From the NCBI GenBank assembly GCA_045546275.1, contig JAZQCM010000042.1, forward strand, positions 79,687-143,686: a stretch of 64,000 bases of DNA, written 5' to 3'. Of this stretch, positions 35,026-42,639 are shown piece by piece. This stretch comes from RGIG1927 sp045546275. Its GTDB lineage: Bacteria; Bacillota; Clostridia; UMGS1883. The position numbers and the translations under genes are program-made. A model generated the notes under the pieces. The model did no database searches and was not told where the DNA came from. It saw nothing but the letters and a program-made list of their open reading frames with translations. Every line of letters starts with the position of its first letter. Within the stretch, counting starts at the first letter, position 1.

Positions 35026-35096
35026 AAGATGCTCAACGATGCTGACAGGTTCGGGAGAAGATTCTCGCACCCCTGTATGCCTCGAAGAGTATCTCT
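35017..35096 (-). ncRNA. Structured small RNA, unit A
   Basis: A predicted transcript of about 80 nt. Promoter at 35131-35103: TTGACA, 17-bp spacer, TATTGT with extended TGA. GAGAUACUC (35095-35087) pairs with GAGCAUCUU (35034-35026), one A-C mismatch, then a U-tract. Inside, ACAGG/CCUGU encloses GAGA-AUCU-UCUC, followed by CCGAACC. Confidence 0.6.
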
Positions 35097-35135
35097 ATAA
35101 GTACAATATCAAATTTATAGGATATTGTCAACTAA

Positions 35136-35446
35136 ATAAAATACACTTAACCTTTAAGGGGTTAATTCTCAATTTGAAAATAATGCTGCGAAAGCGGCTT
35201 TAAATATAGGGCAAACGGTACTTATGCCGAAGAAGGTTAAACTCTCAAGTCGCCAGGATAGGCTTTGAAAAAATTAGTGTTTCGTTTTAGTTTTTCAGGC
35301 TTTTCAGGGGCGGGGGGAGGTCAAATCTCTACAACTAATTTTTTATACAACGGGCGTGGGGTATCGTGTGCAAAAATCGGAAATCAAACGGGTGGCCCGA
35401 AAAGCTTATGGAAGCATATATTAAGGATTTTGGCGAAAACCAGTAA
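35136..35446. other. Gene-free stretch at the right side of the island
   Basis: Contains the inverted repeat TTAACC-TTTAAGG-GGTTAA and the hairpin GCTGC-GAAA-GCGGC, but no promoter-unit pair like those to its left. An open frame near the end (WPEKLMEAYIKDFGENQ, stop at about 35447) could be the 3' remnant of a lost chromosomal gene; not assignable. Confidence 0.35.
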
Positions 35447-35449
35447 TAA

Positions 35450-35482
35450 AAACACCTTGCAGTAATATGCAAGGTGTTTTTT
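35450..35482 (+). terminator. Terminator before the ABC transporter operon
   Basis: ACACCTTGCA, 6-nt loop, TGCAAGGTGT: a perfect 10-bp stem followed by seven T. Confidence 0.85.
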
Positions 35483-35497
35483 TGCTTGGGAAAAGTC

Positions 35498-35526
35498 TTG
35501 TGGTTTTTATTAAATTGGTATATAAT
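35498..35526 (+). promoter_or_regulatory. Promoter of the sugar ABC operon
   Basis: TTGTGG, 17-bp spacer, perfect TATAAT, 32 nt before the chosen start. Confidence 0.6.
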
Positions 35527-35557
35527 GGACTTATCCTATTGTAAAGGAATGTGGAGT

Positions 35558-36652
35558 ATGAAAGTAACAGTTGAAAATCTTACAAAAATATATCCTTCAC
35601 GAAACAGGAAGGACAATAAAAGTGTTGTTGCGGTGAACAGCTTCAACATAGAAATTGCTGACGGCCAGCTGGTGGGCCTTCTTGGTCCTTCGGGTTGCGG
35701 AAAGTCAACAATGCTCAATCTTCTCTCAGGTCTCCAGAAGCCTACAGGGGGAAAAATTTTCTTCGACGATGACGACGTGACAAACCTTCCGCCCGAAAAC
35801 CGAGGGGTGGGATTGGTTTTTCAGAACTATGCTTTGTATCCTCACCTTACAGTAAAACAGAATATAACCTTTCCTTTGGAGAACAGGCGAGGAAAGGACA
35901 AGCTCACAAAAAGTGAAATGAGTGATATGGCGCTTGAAAGCGCAAAGCTTGTACAGCTTGAAAACCTTATGGAGCGTAAGCCGGGTGAGCTTTCGGGTGG
36001 TCAGCAGCAGCGAGTTGCAATTGCCCGTGCAATTGTGAAAAACCCCCGAATTCTTCTTCTTGACGAGCCTCTTTCAAACCTTGACGCAAGACTCAGGCTT
36101 CAGACAAGAGAAGAAATCCGAAGAATTCAGCGTTCAACGGGAATTACAACTGTTTTTGTAACCCATGACCAGGAAGAGGCAATGTCAATATCTGACCTTA
36201 TTATTGTTATGAAGGACGGAGTTTTACAGCAGGTAGGCAAGCCTCAGGAGGTTTACGACAATCCTGTTAATTTGTTTGTGGCAAAGTTTTTGGGTACTCC
36301 TCCTGTGAATACCTTTGACGGAGAAGTGAAAAACGGAGGGCTTTATATTGGGGACGAAAAGATTTTTGATGCTCCCCATATAAGTGACAGACAAGTTATT
36401 GTTGCGGTACGTCCCGAGGGCTTTGAAATAAATCCTTCAGGTGTATTTACCTGCAAGCTTGACCGTGTTGAGGTTATGGGTCGTGACGACAGCATTGTTT
36501 CAACTCATGAAAAATCACACAATCCATTTGTCCGCTCTATTATAAGCTCCGAAGAGGCAAGAAAAGTTGTGGGAGACATGGTGCGATTTGACCTTAAGAA
36601 GAATAAAACCTACATTTTTGACAAAGAAACAGAGGAACGCATTTTCTTCTGA
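35558..36652 (+). CDS. ABC transporter ATP-binding protein (CUT1/MsmK type)
   Basis: A 364-residue ATPase of the MalK/UgpC/MsmK group: Walker A GPSGCGKS at 43-50, the LSGGQQ signature, Walker B ILLLDEP, then a C-terminal regulatory OB-type domain (about 240-364) as in MalK. It drives uptake of a sugar or glycerol-phosphate through the two permeases encoded downstream. The start is ATG 35558 with GGA about 10 nt upstream; the ATG three codons earlier is too close to the site. In most clostridia a shared MsmK is encoded elsewhere, so an ATPase as first gene of the operon is noteworthy. Confidence 0.88.
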   Translation: MKVTVENLTKIYPSRNRKDNKSVVAVNSFNIEIADGQLVGLLGPSGCGKSTMLNLLSGLQKPTGGKIFFDDDDVTNLPPENRGVGLVFQNYALYPHLTVKQNITFPLENRRGKDKLTKSEMSDMALESAKLVQLENLMERKPGELSGGQQQRVAIARAIVKNPRILLLDEPLSNLDARLRLQTREEIRRIQRSTGITTVFVTHDQEEAMSISDLIIVMKDGVLQQVGKPQEVYDNPVNLFVAKFLGTPPVNTFDGEVKNGGLYIGDEKIFDAPHISDRQVIVAVRPEGFEINPSGVFTCKLDRVEVMGRDDSIVSTHEKSHNPFVRSIISSEEARKVVGDMVRFDLKKNKTYIFDKETEERIFF

Positions 36653-36665
36653 TAAGGAGCAGGCT

Positions 36666-37556
36666 ATGAAAAATAATAATTTAAAAGGCTGGCTGTATTT
36701 GTTGCCTGCCATAATATTTCTCGGTGCATTTTTGGTATACCCGTTGATAGACGTGTTCATTTACTCCTTTGAGGAGGGGTACAATTTTGCATCGGAAACA
36801 TACTCCGGAGTGGGATTGTTCAACTTTTCCTATGTGTTGCGTGACCCGTATTTTCTGCAGGCTATGAAAAACACTTTGATTCTGGTTCTTATTACTGTGC
36901 CTGCATCCACAGCACTGGCACTTTTAATCTCGGTAGGGCTTTCAAGCATTGAAAAGCTCAGAAACCTTTTCCAGACAGTGTATTTTCTGCCCTATGTAAC
37001 AAACACTCTGGCGGTGGGACTTGTTTTCATGATTCTTTTTAAACAAACACCCTACACAAACGGCTTTGTAAATATTGTGCTGAGCTTTTTCGGCGTTTCA
37101 CCCATTGACTTTATCGGCGGACCCTACTGGGCAAAAATGCTTGTTTTGTGCTTGTATACGGTGTGGGTTGTTATACCCTTTAAAATTATTGTGCTCACAG
37201 GTGCAATAGCATCGGTTGACCCCATGTATTATTCAGCTGCAAAGGTTGACGGCACAGGCAAATGGCGCATATTTACACGCATAACTCTGCCCATGATTTC
37301 GCCTACTGTGTTTTATCTTATAATCACAGGCTTTATAGGGGCGTTCAAGGCCTATTCCGATGCGGTTGCGCTTTTCGGAACAGCCCTTAACTCCTCCGAA
37401 ATGAACACCATTGTAGGGTATATTTATGACATGCTCTACGGTAATTCAGGAGGCTATCCATCCTTTGCGTCTGCGGCGGCAGTTATACTGTTTGTAATTG
37501 TGCTCACAATAACATGCATAAATCTTCTGGTGAGCAAAAAGCATGTTCACTATTAA
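36666..37556 (+). CDS. ABC sugar permease (UgpA/MalF type)
   Basis: A 296-residue membrane protein with six helices. The EAA-type loop YYSAAKVDGTGKWRIFTRIT near residue 195 contacts the ATPase. It belongs to the CUT1 permease family. ATG 36666 follows AAGGAG, 13 nt after the ATPase stop. It forms a heterodimer with the next permease. Confidence 0.9.
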   Translation: MKNNNLKGWLYLLPAIIFLGAFLVYPLIDVFIYSFEEGYNFASETYSGVGLFNFSYVLRDPYFLQAMKNTLILVLITVPASTALALLISVGLSSIEKLRNLFQTVYFLPYVTNTLAVGLVFMILFKQTPYTNGFVNIVLSFFGVSPIDFIGGPYWAKMLVLCLYTVWVVIPFKIIVLTGAIASVDPMYYSAAKVDGTGKWRIFTRITLPMISPTVFYLIITGFIGAFKAYSDAVALFGTALNSSEMNTIVGYIYDMLYGNSGGYPSFASAAAVILFVIVLTITCINLLVSKKHVHY

Positions 37557-37566
37557 GGAGGCAGCT

Positions 37567-38430
37567 ATGGATTACGAAAAAATTGAAAAATCAACCCGAG
37601 TAAAAACAAGGGCGTTCAAAGGCTTTATATATGGCTTTTTGGCTGTGTGGGCAATTTTGGTGCTGTTTCCCTTTTACTGGATGGTTTTAACAAGCTTTAA
37701 AGCCTACGGCGCCTATAACTCCGAGTGGATTCCAAAGCTCTACACCCTAAGCCCCACCCTGCAAAACTACAAGGATGCCTTCACCCAGGTGCCTTTGGCT
37801 GATTATTTTGTAAATACAGTAATTTTCACATTGGTTACAACAGCAGTTATGGTAATAATAACCATTCTGGCGGCATTTGCATTTTCAAGGCTTAGTTTTC
37901 ATGGTCGTGATTTAGTTTTCACAATCTTTCTGGCACTTATGATGATACCAAGTGAGCTTGTTGTTATTACAAACTTTGTTACAATCACAAACCTTGATTT
38001 AAGAAATACCTTTACAGGTCTTATATTACCGTCGGTTACATCGGTGTTTTACATTTATCTTCTTAAGGAAAACTTTGCACAGATACCCGACGAATTGTAC
38101 TATGCTGCAAAGGTTGACGGCACAAGTGATTTAAGGTATCTTTTAAAGGTTATGGTGCCAATATGTAAGCCTACAATAGTTACGGTAACGGTGCTTAAAG
38201 TGATTGAGTGCTGGAACAGCTACGTGTGGCCAAGGCTCATAACCGATGATGCAAAGTATTTCCTTGTTTCAAACGGCATACAGGAAATCAGGGAAAACGG
38301 CTTCGGCCGTGACAACATTCCTGCCATGATGGCATCGGTGGTTGTTATTTCGCTGCCCCTTGTAATACTGTTTGTGATTTTCCGAAAGAAAATCATGGCA
38401 GGTGTTTCGAGAGGGGGTATGAAAGGGTGA
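37567..38430 (+). CDS. ABC sugar permease (UgpE/MalG type)
   Basis: A 287-residue membrane protein with six helices and the EAA loop YYAAKVDGTSDLRYLLKVMV near residue 180, partner of the preceding permease. The start is ATG 37567 behind AAGGAGG. Its stop overlaps the start of the binding-protein gene (GTGA), so translation is coupled. Confidence 0.9.
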   Translation: MDYEKIEKSTRVKTRAFKGFIYGFLAVWAILVLFPFYWMVLTSFKAYGAYNSEWIPKLYTLSPTLQNYKDAFTQVPLADYFVNTVIFTLVTTAVMVIITILAAFAFSRLSFHGRDLVFTIFLALMMIPSELVVITNFVTITNLDLRNTFTGLILPSVTSVFYIYLLKENFAQIPDELYYAAKVDGTSDLRYLLKVMVPICKPTIVTVTVLKVIECWNSYVWPRLITDDAKYFLVSNGIQEIRENGFGRDNIPAMMASVVVISLPLVILFVIFRKKIMAGVSRGGMKG

Positions 38431-40037
38431 AAAAGTTAGTTTCGCTTTTAATTACCCTGTTAATGCTTTTTACCCTTTCGGCTTGTCACGGACAAATTGA
38501 CACCGAAAATATAGCATTGCAGAATTCTTTTCAGGTGCCTGAAAAGTTTGACACATCAAAACAATACGAAATTACCTTTTGGGCAAAAAACGACACAAAC
38601 CTTACCCAGGTTGAAATTTACAAAAACGCTATTGAAGAATTTCAAAACATTTATCCCAATATAAAGGTTAATTTAAGGCTTTATACCGACTATTCAAAAA
38701 TTTACAACGATGTTATAACAAACATTGCAACTGACACAACTCCCAATGTGTGCATTACATATCCTGACCACATTGCAACGTATCTTACAGGCAGTGACAC
38801 TGTTGTGGCACTTGATAATCTTATGACACACGAAAAATACGGCCTTGGCGGAAGCGAGGTTAAATTTAATTCCCCCCGATTTGAGGAAATTGTTCCAAAG
38901 TTTTTGTCAGAATGTAAAATCGGCTCAAGCCACTATGCACTTCCTTACATGCGCTCTACCGAGGTGTGCTACGTTAACAAAACCTTTGTTGAAAAGCTTG
39001 GCTACACATTGCCCGAAAAGCTCACCTGGGACTTTGTGTGGGAGGTTTCTGGAAAAGCAACACAAAAGGATGCGGACGGAAACTTTGTTGTAAATTCGCA
39101 AAAGGTTATGATTCCGTTTTTGTATAAATCAACGGACAACATGATGATACAAATGCTTAAGCAAAAGGGTGCAGGCTACTCTGACGACAGCGGCAGAATT
39201 GAGCTTTTTAACCCTGTAACTGAGGAAATTCTGCTTGAAATTGCAAATCATAGCAAAACAGGTGCATTCAACACCTTCAAAATGGCAGGTTATCCTGCAA
39301 ACTTCCTCAATGCAGGTCAGTGCATTTTTGCGGTTGACTCCACTGCAGGTGCAACCTGGATGGGGTCCGAGGCTCCATTGGTGGATATAAGTGAGGATAA
39401 GTTAGTTAATTTTGAAATAAGCGTAATGCCTATTCCTCAGTATGATACACAAAACCCCGTGATGATTTCACAGGGGCCAAGCCTTTGTATATTTAATAAG
39501 GAAGATCAAGGAGAGGTTTTAGCCTCCTGGCTCTTTGCCCAGTTTATGCTCACAAATAATGTGCAGATTGCATACGCTGAAACCGAGGGCTATGCGCCCG
39601 TTACAACCAAAGCACAAAAAAGCGGGGAGTATGTTGATTATCTGTCAAGAAAGGGCGAGGACAATAATCTTCACTATAAAGTGAAAATTGACGCAACAAA
39701 TCTTTTATTGGAAAACACCGAAAACACATTTGTCACATCTGTTTTTAATGGTTCGGCATCTTTAAGAGATGCGGCAGGACAACTGATTGAAAGCGTTAAT
39801 AAATCTGTAAGAAGAGGCGAGAAGGTTGACAAAGACTATATAAAAGCACTTTACGACGAGGTAAGTGCCCTCTACCGTCTTGACGATATTAAAAGCAAAA
39901 TGCAAACCGGCAATTTAGGCCCAATGCCCGTAGAGTCGGCAGTTTTGTTGATTGTTATTGCGCTTTGCTGGGTGTGTATGGGTGTTTATTATGTGACGGG
40001 AAAAATAAAAAACACAAAAATGAAAGAAAAATGTTGA
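38427..40037 (+). CDS. Extracellular solute-binding lipoprotein with C-terminal membrane helix
   Basis: A 536-residue family-1 type solute-binding protein. The N-terminus is a lipoprotein signal with lipobox LSAC (Cys20). Residues about 45-450 are a two-lobed binding fold (ITFWAKND, LYTDYSKI, YALPYMRSTEVCYVNK). A hydrophobic helix (about 500-525: VESAVLLIVIALCWVCMGVY) and a basic tail follow, which binding proteins normally lack. It starts at GTG overlapping the previous stop. Substrate unknown; a plant-derived oligosaccharide would fit the glycosidases nearby. Confidence 0.85.
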   Translation: MKKLVSLLITLLMLFTLSACHGQIDTENIALQNSFQVPEKFDTSKQYEITFWAKNDTNLTQVEIYKNAIEEFQNIYPNIKVNLRLYTDYSKIYNDVITNIATDTTPNVCITYPDHIATYLTGSDTVVALDNLMTHEKYGLGGSEVKFNSPRFEEIVPKFLSECKIGSSHYALPYMRSTEVCYVNKTFVEKLGYTLPEKLTWDFVWEVSGKATQKDADGNFVVNSQKVMIPFLYKSTDNMMIQMLKQKGAGYSDDSGRIELFNPVTEEILLEIANHSKTGAFNTFKMAGYPANFLNAGQCIFAVDSTAGATWMGSEAPLVDISEDKLVNFEISVMPIPQYDTQNPVMISQGPSLCIFNKEDQGEVLASWLFAQFMLTNNVQIAYAETEGYAPVTTKAQKSGEYVDYLSRKGEDNNLHYKVKIDATNLLLENTENTFVTSVFNGSASLRDAAGQLIESVNKSVRRGEKVDKDYIKALYDEVSALYRLDDIKSKMQTGNLGPMPVESAVLLIVIALCWVCMGVYYVTGKIKNTKMKEKC

Positions 40038-40061
40038 TTTTTGAAGATATTGTTGTAAAAT
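40034..40061 (+). promoter_or_regulatory. Promoter of the 40106 lipoprotein gene
   Basis: TTGATT, 16-bp spacer, TAAAAT, overlapping the stop of the previous gene. Confidence 0.5.
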
Positions 40062-40105
40062 AGTAGTTGTATATAAAAAACTTTATGAAAAAGGAGTAGA
40101 CAAAC

Positions 40106-40837
40106 ATGAAAAAGATTTTAGCATTGTTAATGGCAGGCGCTATGGTTTTTGCACTTGCAGCATGCGGCAATGAACCTACAGACCCCACAGAGGTAGCAGT
40201 TCCTACCGAAGCTACCGAAGAAGCGGCAGTTGTTATGACTTACGATGAATACATGGCAGCTGAAATGGAAAGCGAAGTTACTGTTGAAACATATGTTCAG
40301 GCACATCAGTCCTGGTGGGACAACAAGATTACTGTTTACTGCCAGAGCGAAGACGGTGCATACCTTCTTTATGAACTTGCATGCTCTGAAGAAGATGCAG
40401 AAAAGCTTGTTCCCGGTACAAAGATCCGTGTAAACGGTTATAAGAGCGAATGGTCAGGCGAAGTTGAAATTGTTGATGCTACATTTGAATTTGTAGACGA
40501 CGGCGAAACATTCGTTGCTGAAGCACTTGACGTTACAGAGCTTCTTGGTAGCGAAGAGCTTATCAATCATCAGAATAAGTTCGCTTCCTTTAAGGGCATG
40601 AGCGTTGAAAACATCAGCTATAAGAACGACGAACCCGGTGATGACATTTACCTTACACTTGGCTACAACGGTGCTTCCTACGAGTTCTGTGTTGAAGTTT
40701 ACCTTACAGGAACAGAATCCGACGTTTACACAACAGTTGGTACTCTTGAAGTTGGCGATGTGGTTGACGTTGAAGGCTTCCTTTACTGGTACGAAGGCGT
40801 TAACCCCCACATTACAGCTATTACAGTTGTTGAATAA
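40106..40837 (+). CDS. Small exported lipoprotein, OB-fold-like
   Basis: A 243-residue lipoprotein: lipobox LAAC (Cys20), then a Thr/Glu-rich linker and two beta-rich segments (about 50-135 and 145-243) each containing a VxGYK/VEGFL-type strand pattern, which suggests tandem OB-like folds. No catalytic motif. GGAG precedes the ATG. It has its own promoter and terminator. Codon choice is strongly biased to highly expressed forms, suggesting an abundant protein. Confidence 0.65.
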   Translation: MKKILALLMAGAMVFALAACGNEPTDPTEVAVPTEATEEAAVVMTYDEYMAAEMESEVTVETYVQAHQSWWDNKITVYCQSEDGAYLLYELACSEEDAEKLVPGTKIRVNGYKSEWSGEVEIVDATFEFVDDGETFVAEALDVTELLGSEELINHQNKFASFKGMSVENISYKNDEPGDDIYLTLGYNGASYEFCVEVYLTGTESDVYTTVGTLEVGDVVDVEGFLYWYEGVNPHITAITVVE

Positions 40838-40845
40838 TAACGAGT

Positions 40846-40878
40846 TGAAGGACACTCTATAAAGAGTGTCCTTTTTGC
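40846..40878 (+). terminator. Terminator of the 40106 lipoprotein gene
   Basis: AAGGACACTCT and AGAGTGTCCTT form an 11-bp stem followed by TTTG. Confidence 0.85.
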
Positions 40879-40936
40879 TTTTTTATGGGGTTTTCTATTT
40901 TTGATAATTTAAAACAAAAAAATGTGCAATGTGTAA

Positions 40937-40965
40937 TTGCATAAAGGATGGCACTATGGTATAGT
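40937..40965 (+). promoter_or_regulatory. Promoter of the GH43 operon
   Basis: TTGCAT, 17-bp spacer, TATAGT with extended TGG. Confidence 0.6.
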
Positions 40966-40998
40966 TGTAGTATATTAAAAAATATAAAGGTGATGAAA

Positions 40999-42639
40999 AT
41001 GAAAAAAGTATTAGCAGGTGCTCTTATTATGGCAATGCTGCTTCCAAAGGTAGCGGTAGCATCAAATCCCGAAATTATTCAGACAAACAGCGGACAAAGG
41101 GTTTATTGTGGCGACCCTGCCGCATTGACAGTTGATACAAACGGTGATGGTGAAGATGACAAGGTTTATCTTTACGTAGGTGAAGACACAGGAAGCGGTG
41201 CATACTACAGTATGCCTAACTATTTGTGTTTTTCTTCAACCGACATGGTTAACTGGTCTTATGAGGGGATACCCCTTAAAGCAGGAGACTTTTCATGGGG
41301 TAGTGCAAACGATGCATGGGCAAGTCAGGTAATCGAATACAAGGGAAAGTACTATTTTTACAACAGTAAAAACAGCTCAGGTATGTCTGTTGCAGTTTCC
41401 GATAGCCCTACAGGACCTTTTGTTGACGCTCGTAACGGCTCAAGACTTATAGAGCCTGGATGGACACAGGGCAAGGTTGGATGGGACGATATTGACCCCA
41501 CAGTGTGGGTTGAAACTGTAAATGGTGAAGAGCACCGCTATCTTATGTGGGGCAACAGTAACCTTTATATGGTTGAATTGAATGAGGACATGATTTCCCT
41601 TAAGGGTGGCTCATCGGCTATACGAGAGCTTACAATAAACGGCATACCTCAAAACAGCCAGTACACAGAGGCTCCGTGGATTTATAAGCGCTCGGGAGAT
41701 AACACATATTACATTTTCTTTGCCACCAACTGGCATGAGGAGCTTTCGTATGCAACAAGCGAAAACATATGGGGTCCTTATGAATACAAGGGGCTTGTAA
41801 TGGCGGTGGGTGCTTCAAGCAACACCAACCATCCTGCTGTTATAGACTTTAAAGGCCAAACCTATCTTTTTTATCACACAGGAGCACAGCCTAACGGTGG
41901 TGGATACCTCAGAAGCGTGTGCATTGACAGGATGTATTTCGATGAAAACGGCAATGTTGCACAGCTTGAGGAAAGCAGTATTGGTCTTGAGGGTGAGGCT
42001 ATAAGCATTTTACTTAACGAAAAAAAGCTTTCTCAGGTGCATTTTGATAACCCTACATTACCTTCTGCCTATCCCTTGGGCACAACCTTGCGCCTTGGGG
42101 GAAATCCTCTTTACGAAACAGATTCCGAGTGGGAAATAACCGAGGGTAACGGCGGAGTGCATATTCAATCGGTGAACAAAATGGGCTATTATATAACTGA
42201 ATACCGCGGAACTGTAAAGCTGCTTCATGACGATGACGATACAGCTGAATCTCTTAACAGAAGAACCTTTAAGGTAACTGAGTCTGACGGAAAGGTTATG
42301 TACGAAAGTGTTTCAAAGAAGGGTATGTATTTAAATGCCGATGAAAGCGGAAATATTGTACTTTCTGAAAACGGTGCATATTTCACACTGTCTTGTCGCA
42401 CAGAGCAAACCCTTTCGGCAAATGTAGCAGACGATGCAATACTCATTTCAGGCACAAGTGAGCCTGAAAGCGAGCTGTTAATAGTAATTACAGGACCCGA
42501 TAAAACTACAATTGGCTATGCAAAAACCAACATTAACGGAAAGTTTTCTTACCGCTTTGTGCCCGAAAACAAAGGCACATACAAAATCACAGCGGCAGGC
42601 AGAATAGCCGAGGTTCAATTTGGAGGTGAGGCAGAATGA
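40999..42639 (+). CDS. Exported glycoside hydrolase family 43 protein
   Basis: A 546-residue secreted enzyme. Signal peptide about 1-22. Residues about 35-320 are a five-bladed beta-propeller of GH43: Asp39 (CGDPAA, general base), Asp166 (DIDPTVW, pKa modulator) and Glu224 (TEAPW, general acid). A second beta domain (about 340-460) and a short Ig-like end follow. GH43 members act as arabinofuranosidases, xylosidases or galactosidases; specificity is not readable. ATG 40999 has AAAGG 8 nt upstream; the ATG two codons earlier is too close. Its stop overlaps the next start (ATGA), so the LamG protein is translationally coupled. Confidence 0.88.
   Translation: MKKVLAGALIMAMLLPKVAVASNPEIIQTNSGQRVYCGDPAALTVDTNGDGEDDKVYLYVGEDTGSGAYYSMPNYLCFSSTDMVNWSYEGIPLKAGDFSWGSANDAWASQVIEYKGKYYFYNSKNSSGMSVAVSDSPTGPFVDARNGSRLIEPGWTQGKVGWDDIDPTVWVETVNGEEHRYLMWGNSNLYMVELNEDMISLKGGSSAIRELTINGIPQNSQYTEAPWIYKRSGDNTYYIFFATNWHEELSYATSENIWGPYEYKGLVMAVGASSNTNHPAVIDFKGQTYLFYHTGAQPNGGGYLRSVCIDRMYFDENGNVAQLEESSIGLEGEAISILLNEKKLSQVHFDNPTLPSAYPLGTTLRLGGNPLYETDSEWEITEGNGGVHIQSVNKMGYYITEYRGTVKLLHDDDDTAESLNRRTFKVTESDGKVMYESVSKKGMYLNADESGNIVLSENGAYFTLSCRTEQTLSANVADDAILISGTSEPESELLIVITGPDKTTIGYAKTNINGKFSYRFVPENKGTYKITAAGRIAEVQFGGEAE

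Noticed and set aside
34150..35135. CRISPR or guide-RNA array
   Set aside because: The three conserved repeats are about 400 bp apart, units differ in sequence and length, and no cas-like gene is near; the promoter-per-unit layout does not fit CRISPR.
7200..35250. Prophage or integrative conjugative element
   Set aside because: No integrase, relaxase, terminase, capsid, tail or secretion genes were found; the cassettes are too small and end in att copies.
35265..35465. Plus-strand ORF of 66 codons before the ABC operon
   Set aside because: No ribosome site, no recognisable domain, and it runs into the terminator stem.
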